The notes beneath the pieces were generated by a model. It searched no databases. It was not told the DNA's origin and saw only the letters and a program-made list of their open reading frames with translations. DNA of 64,000 bases from Lactococcus petauri. GTDB lineage: Bacteria; Bacillota; Bacilli; Lactobacillales; Streptococcaceae. Shown here in pieces: positions 60,110 through 64,000 of the stretch. Location: contig NZ_MUIZ01000006.1 in the NCBI RefSeq assembly GCF_002154895.1, forward strand, positions 1 through 64,000, in the 5' to 3' direction. Position numbers and translations under genes: made by a program. Positions within the stretch are counted from its first letter, which is position 1. The number at the start of each line of letters is the position of its first letter.

Positions 60110-60922
60110 ATGTTATGGATTGAGGCTGTGCACCAATTATCCCAAGGTTTGGAAGAGCCTTTTGCTCTGGAATTCGTCTGGAGAAATTTACACGAGATTA
60201 CAAAATTACAGTGGTTAAATTTACAAAGAGAAACGATTTCAGATACGGATTTAGCTGCACTTACATCTGTCGCGCAACGTTTAAAAAATAATGAACCGCC
60301 ACAATATATTGTGGGATGGGCTGAATTCTGTGATTTAAAACTTGCTGTGGATGAGCGTGTTCTGATTCCACGTCCAGAAACAGAAGAGCTGGTGCAGATG
60401 ATTCTCGCTGAAAATGAGCAAGATAAACGCGCGGTTTTAGATATTGGTACAGGATCGGGTGCTATTGCTCTAGCGCTCGCTCAGAAAAGAAAACAGTGGG
60501 ATATTACTGCATCTGATCTTTCAGAAAAAGCACTTGAACTTGCTCAATTGAACGCAAAAACACATCAACTTTCTCTTAATTTCATTCTCTCTGATGTCTT
60601 TGAAAATATCCCAGGTCAGTACGATATTATTGTGTCCAATCCTCCCTATATTGCCTTTGATGAAACATATGAAATGGATCAATCCGTCATTCGCTTTGAA
60701 CCGGATAGTGCACTCTTTGCTGAAAAGCAAGGGCTGGCAATTTATCAGAAAATTGCTGAAGCAGCTCACCAATTTTTAAAGCCACAAGGAAGAATATATT
60801 TAGAAATTGGATATAAACAAGGTCAAGCAGTGAAAGACTTGTTTGAGAAGGCTTTTCCTGCTAAAAAAGTATGTGTGCACCGTGATATTTTTGAAAAAGA
60901 TCGTATGATAAGTGTGACATAG
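60110..60922 (+). CDS. prmC: Release factor glutamine methyltransferase
   Basis: 270 residues from the ATG at 60110 (GAGGAAAG upstream; the GTG at 60095 overlaps that site). N5-glutamine methylation of the GGQ motif of release factors. VLDIGTGSGAIALALA binds AdoMet and NPPYIAF is the catalytic motif. Directly abuts the following acetyltransferase. Confidence 0.95.
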   Translation: MLWIEAVHQLSQGLEEPFALEFVWRNLHEITKLQWLNLQRETISDTDLAALTSVAQRLKNNEPPQYIVGWAEFCDLKLAVDERVLIPRPETEELVQMILAENEQDKRAVLDIGTGSGAIALALAQKRKQWDITASDLSEKALELAQLNAKTHQLSLNFILSDVFENIPGQYDIIVSNPPYIAFDETYEMDQSVIRFEPDSALFAEKQGLAIYQKIAEAAHQFLKPQGRIYLEIGYKQGQAVKDLFEKAFPAKKVCVHRDIFEKDRMISVT

Positions 60923-61351
60923 ATGGAAATAAAACGTATAGAAGTAAAGAAAGAGAGCTATCTCCCTTTACTTCTTTTAGCTGATGATCACGAGCATATT
61001 ATGAGCTATCTTGCAAAAGGTGAACTTTTTGTGCTGATGGATCAGTCCGAAGTCAGGGCAGTATGTGTAGTTAGCCCGACTCTCGAAATTGAAAATCTAG
61101 CTGTAGCTACAGAAGCACAAGGACAAGGCTATGGGAGAGCACTTTTAGATTACCTTTTTAAAAAGTACAAAGGCCAAGGCGTTATGACCGTTGGAACCGA
61201 CGAGGAATCTGGAAATGTTCTTTTCTATGAAGCTTGTGGTTTTACATACACCCATAAGATAAAAAATTATTTTATTGACCATTATAGTTTTCCGATTTAC
61301 GAAGATGGAAAACGACTTAAAGATAAATGCTACTTAAGAAAGGAGCTATAA
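60923..61351 (+). CDS. GNAT acetyltransferase
   Basis: 142 residues beginning right after the prmC stop. LEIENLAVATEAQGQGYGRALLDYLFKKY is the acetyl-CoA loop; VLFYEACGFTYTHKIKNYF the C-terminal part. Found at this place in the prfA-prmC-tsaC cluster of related cocci, by my recollection; substrate unknown, possibly a small-molecule amine or protein N-terminus. Confidence 0.85.
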   Translation: MEIKRIEVKKESYLPLLLLADDHEHIMSYLAKGELFVLMDQSEVRAVCVVSPTLEIENLAVATEAQGQGYGRALLDYLFKKYKGQGVMTVGTDEESGNVLFYEACGFTYTHKIKNYFIDHYSFPIYEDGKRLKDKCYLRKEL

Positions 61352-61352
61352 A

Positions 61353-61955
61353 ATGACAGTTGAAAAAGCAATAGCAGCTTTAAAAGCAGGAGAATTGGCA
61401 GTACTACCGACAGAAACAGTTTACGGCATTTTTGCGGATGCAACCAACGAAGCAGCGGTGCAAAAACTTTATGCTGTAAAAGGACGTCCTGTTGAAAAAG
61501 CGTTGAATATGAACGTAGCAGATTACGACACAATTTTAAAATTTTCAGTACATCAACCTGCTTACCTTGAAAAACTCGTGAAAACTTTTCTACCTGGACC
61601 CTTGACAATTATCTTAGAAGCAAGTCCGGAAGTTCCCGAGTGGATACATGTGGGGAAAACTACTGTTGGATTCCGAATGCCTTCAATTCCAGCCACACAA
61701 GAAGTAATTAAAGCTTTAGGGGTTTTAGTTGGTCCATCTGCTAATCTTACGGGCTCACCAAGTCCACGTTTCTATGAGGATTTAACATCTGCTATCCTTG
61801 ATAAAGCAGCTGTTGCACTTCAAGATGACAGTATTTATGGTTTAGATACAACGATTTTGGATCTCTCTGGTGAAAAGCCCAAAATTTTACGTCAAGGGGC
61901 AATTACAGCGCAAGAACTTCTTGATGCGGTTCCAGAATTATCTGAAATTGTCTGA
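61353..61955 (+). CDS. tsaC: L-threonylcarbamoyladenylate synthase
   Basis: 200 residues of the YrdC/Sua5 fold without the extra Sua5 domain. It makes threonylcarbamoyl-AMP for the t6A37 modification of ANN-decoding tRNAs. GELAVLPTETVYGIFADA, KGRPVEKALNM and VGPSANLTGSPSP are the signature blocks. One base after the acetyltransferase; the operon ends here. Confidence 0.92.
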   Translation: MTVEKAIAALKAGELAVLPTETVYGIFADATNEAAVQKLYAVKGRPVEKALNMNVADYDTILKFSVHQPAYLEKLVKTFLPGPLTIILEASPEVPEWIHVGKTTVGFRMPSIPATQEVIKALGVLVGPSANLTGSPSPRFYEDLTSAILDKAAVALQDDSIYGLDTTILDLSGEKPKILRQGAITAQELLDAVPELSEIV

Positions 61956-61964
61956 ACAAATAAT

Positions 61965-61993
61965 TTGGTTCGGCACTTTGCTTTAGATATAAT
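61965..61993 (+). promoter_or_regulatory. Promoter of glyA
   Basis: TTGGTT (61965-61970), 17 bp, TATAAT (61988-61993). Confidence 0.7.
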
Positions 61994-62067
61994 GGAAGAT
62001 GTACAAAAGCTACCCACGCAATCAAAAAAACTTGAGGTAAGCATCGTATAAGGCAAAGGAGACATAC

Positions 62068-63309
62068 ATGGAAATTTATAATTTTGAAGCGTTTGATCCA
62101 GAACTTTGGGCTGCTATTCATGCCGAAGAAGTTCGACAACAAGAAACAATTGAGTTAATTGCCTCAGAAAATATCGTATCCCCAGCGGTACGTGCAGCTC
62201 AGGGATCTGTCTTAACAAATAAATACGCAGAAGGTTATCCGGAAAAGCGTTATTACGGCGGGACAGAAGCTGTAGATGTGGTGGAAAACTTGGCCATCGA
62301 GCGCGCCAAAGAACTCTTCCATGCAGACTTTGCTAATGTGCAGCCACATTCTGGCTCACAAGCCAATGCAGCAGCTTACATGGCACTGATTGAGCCCGGA
62401 GATACTGTACTAGGTATGGACTTGAATTCTGGTGGTCATTTGACTCATGGTTCTCAAGTCAACTTCTCAGGCAAGATGTATAATTTTGTTTCTTACGGTC
62501 TTAATCCAGAAACAGAGTTGCTTGATTTTGACGAAATTGCAGAACAAGCTGAAAAGCATCGCCCAGCACTTATTGTTGCTGGAGCATCAGCTTATTCGCG
62601 TATTATTGATTTTTCAAAATTCCGTGAGATTGCAGACCGTGTTGGTGCAAAATTGATGGTAGACATGGCTCATATTGCTGGTCTTGTGGCTACAGGTCAC
62701 CATCCAAGTCCTTTCCCTTATGCAGATGTAGTAACTTCTACAACACATAAAACATTACGTGGTCCACGTGGTGGTCTCATTTTGACAAATGATGCGGAGC
62801 TAGCTAAAAAAATCAACAGCGCTATCTTCCCAGGTTTACAAGGCGGTCCTTTAGAGCATGTCATTGCTGCTAAAGCAGTTGCTTTTAAAGAAGCCTTGTC
62901 ACCAGATTTTTCAATCTATATTGATCAAGTAGTGAAAAATACAGCAGCTATGGCTGATGAATTTAGCAGAGCCGGTTTACACGTTATCTCAGATGGTACA
63001 GACAACCATCTATTCCTCGTCAAAGTAACAGAGCTTGGCATTAACGGTAAAGAAGCACAAAATCTCCTTGATACTGTTAACATCACCCTCAATAAAAACT
63101 CTGTTCCTGGTGAGGAGCTTAGTCCTTTTAAAACAAGTGGTGTGCGTATAGGTGCAGCGGCAATCACTAGCCGCGGTATGAAAGAAGAAGAAAGTCGTAA
63201 GATTGCACAAGCAATTATTAAAGCATTATCAAATAAAGATGATGAATTTGCCCTTCAAGAGGTTCGCCAATTTGCATTAGATTTGACAAAAGGGTTTCCT
63301 TTAGTCTAG
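62068..63309 (+). CDS. glyA: Serine hydroxymethyltransferase
   Basis: 413 residues. PLP enzyme interconverting serine and glycine with tetrahydrofolate, feeding one-carbon metabolism. [27 protein letters not shown], and the PLP lysine in [22 protein letters not shown] precedes the ATG. It has its own promoter. After it, ATTTCCACC (63336-63344) and GGTGGAAAT (63379-63387) form an inverted repeat with a 34-nt loop. Confidence 0.97.
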   Translation: MEIYNFEAFDPELWAAIHAEEVRQQETIELIASENIVSPAVRAAQGSVLTNKYAEGYPEKRYYGGTEAVDVVENLAIERAKELFHADFANVQPHSGSQANAAAYMALIEPGDTVLGMDLNSGGHLTHGSQVNFSGKMYNFVSYGLNPETELLDFDEIAEQAEKHRPALIVAGASAYSRIIDFSKFREIADRVGAKLMVDMAHIAGLVATGHHPSPFPYADVVTSTTHKTLRGPRGGLILTNDAELAKKINSAIFPGLQGGPLEHVIAAKAVAFKEALSPDFSIYIDQVVKNTAAMADEFSRAGLHVISDGTDNHLFLVKVTELGINGKEAQNLLDTVNITLNKNSVPGEELSPFKTSGVRIGAAAITSRGMKEEESRKIAQAIIKALSNKDDEFALQEVRQFALDLTKGFPLV

Positions 63310-63474
63310 AATATAAGTACGACTTTTTTAACAAAATTTCCACCACCGAATAAAAATGAACAGTGATAAGTAAATAAAGGTGGAAATGCTAGAGAAGTTT
63401 TTAACATGAGATGGCATATAATAACAACTGGAATTGAGACATGAGCCGTCGAAAAAATGATTAGGAATAGATAA

Positions 63475-64000
63475 ATGTTGAAAATTTTGAAGCTATTCAT
63501 CAAGCTTGCGCTACTGGCAGCAGTGGTCGGAGCAGGTTTTTACGTGCACAGAACTTATAGAAACGTAAAAAATGTGATGCAATATGAAAAATCGGTTGAT
63601 GCAACCTTGAAAGCTCAAGGCTTAGAGGGCGATACAAAGCTTGCATTGGCTATTATTTATACAGAGACAAAAGGAAATGCTGCGGATGTTATGCAGTCAA
63701 GCGAGAGTTTGAATGGCAATCAAAATAGTATTTCAGATGAAGATAAAAGTATTGCGCAAGGTGTTTCCAATCTTTGTAAAGTTTTAGAGTACGCTGAAGA
63801 TAAAAAAGTTGATATTTGGACAGGAGTTCAAGCATATAACTTTGGTCAAGCATATATAGATTATGTTGCGAAAAACGGTGGAAAAAATAATTTAGAACTG
63901 GCTGAAAAGTATTCACGTACAGTTGTAGCACCTAGCTTGGGAAACACCACGAGTGCAACCTATTACCATGTAACGGTCGATTCTTTAATGAATAGCGGAG
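63475..64000 (+). CDS. Lysozyme-like membrane-anchored protein (3' partial)
   Basis: The ATG at 63475, preceded by TTAGGA, opens a frame to the right edge (at least 175 codons). An N-terminal helix (LKLFIKLALLAAVVGAGFYV) anchors it; the rest resembles the Pmp23/CwlT lysozyme-like domain: LALAIIYTETKGNAADVMQSSES with the catalytic Glu, QGVSNLCKVLEYA, GVQAYNFGQAYIDYV and LAEKYSRTVVAP. It probably trims peptidoglycan at the cell surface or division site. Confidence 0.8.
   Translation, partial: MLKILKLFIKLALLAAVVGAGFYVHRTYRNVKNVMQYEKSVDATLKAQGLEGDTKLALAIIYTETKGNAADVMQSSESLNGNQNSISDEDKSIAQGVSNLCKVLEYAEDKKVDIWTGVQAYNFGQAYIDYVAKNGGKNNLELAEKYSRTVVAPSLGNTTSATYYHVTVDSLMNSG

Overview
The window looks like the chromosome of a low-GC lactic acid bacterium, most likely a Lactococcus, possibly of the garvieae/petauri/formosensis group. 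The evidence is the gadRCB acid-resistance cluster, a haem-efflux locus of the hrtRBA type whose regulator keeps both haem-ligand histidines, and the order tdk-prfA-prmC-GNAT-tsaC-glyA. Strong Shine-Dalgarno sites, TTG/GTG starts and compact hairpin-plus-U-tract terminators fit this. The species is an inference; no rRNA or tRNA gene is present to settle it.

Layout. 1-5.4 kb: two LPXTG surface adhesins (one entering from the left edge, with 273-bp Ig-like repeats) around an aquaporin. 5.5-12.1 kb: HAD phosphatase, OmpR-type two-component system, CsbD protein, and hrtRBA with a palindromic operator. 12.1-19.7 kb: a membrane protein, then a c-di-GMP/exopolysaccharide operon (processive GT2, degenerate EAL, near-complete EAL, membrane GGDEF, UDP-GlcNAc 2-epimerase) behind a mini-ORF leader. 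19.9-29.2 kb: kup, a quinone-oxidoreductase-like protein, three MarR units with clear operators (one apparently starting at ATT), MepB, nitroreductase, a GNAT-B3/B4 fusion, a CPBP protease and a TrpP-like transporter behind a transcription attenuator. 29.6-33.6 kb: gadR, gadC, gadB. 33.7-43.2 kb: the acetyl-diaminopimelate lysine pathway, with a lysine riboswitch and terminator ahead of lysA-dapA-dapB-dapD-asd-lysC-deacetylase and the aminotransferase on the opposite strand.

43.2-57.9 kb is an accessory island. A tyrosine integrase and a small excisionase-like protein lie against tdk, and a 15-bp direct repeat (43181-43195 and 57847-57861) marks both ends. The right copy is the first five codons of tdk. 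Cargo: two small exported proteins; a 724-aa protein with peptidoglycan-binding-like modules, an Rv2525c-type glycoside-hydrolase-like domain and a hydrophobic tail but no signal peptide; four related two-TM proteins, two with an identical 72-bp 3' end; a LytTR/DUF3021 regulator pair with a lipoprotein-like gene; a broken LPXTG/VaFE gene; a BspA-like LPXTG protein; and an IF2N-TM protein. The effector-like gene plus paralogue array is the best candidate for an undescribed system, probably an effector with immunity proteins, but this is inference.

57.8-64 kb returns to core genes: tdk, prfA, an unknown gene, prmC, a GNAT gene, tsaC, glyA, and a lysozyme-like protein cut by the right edge.
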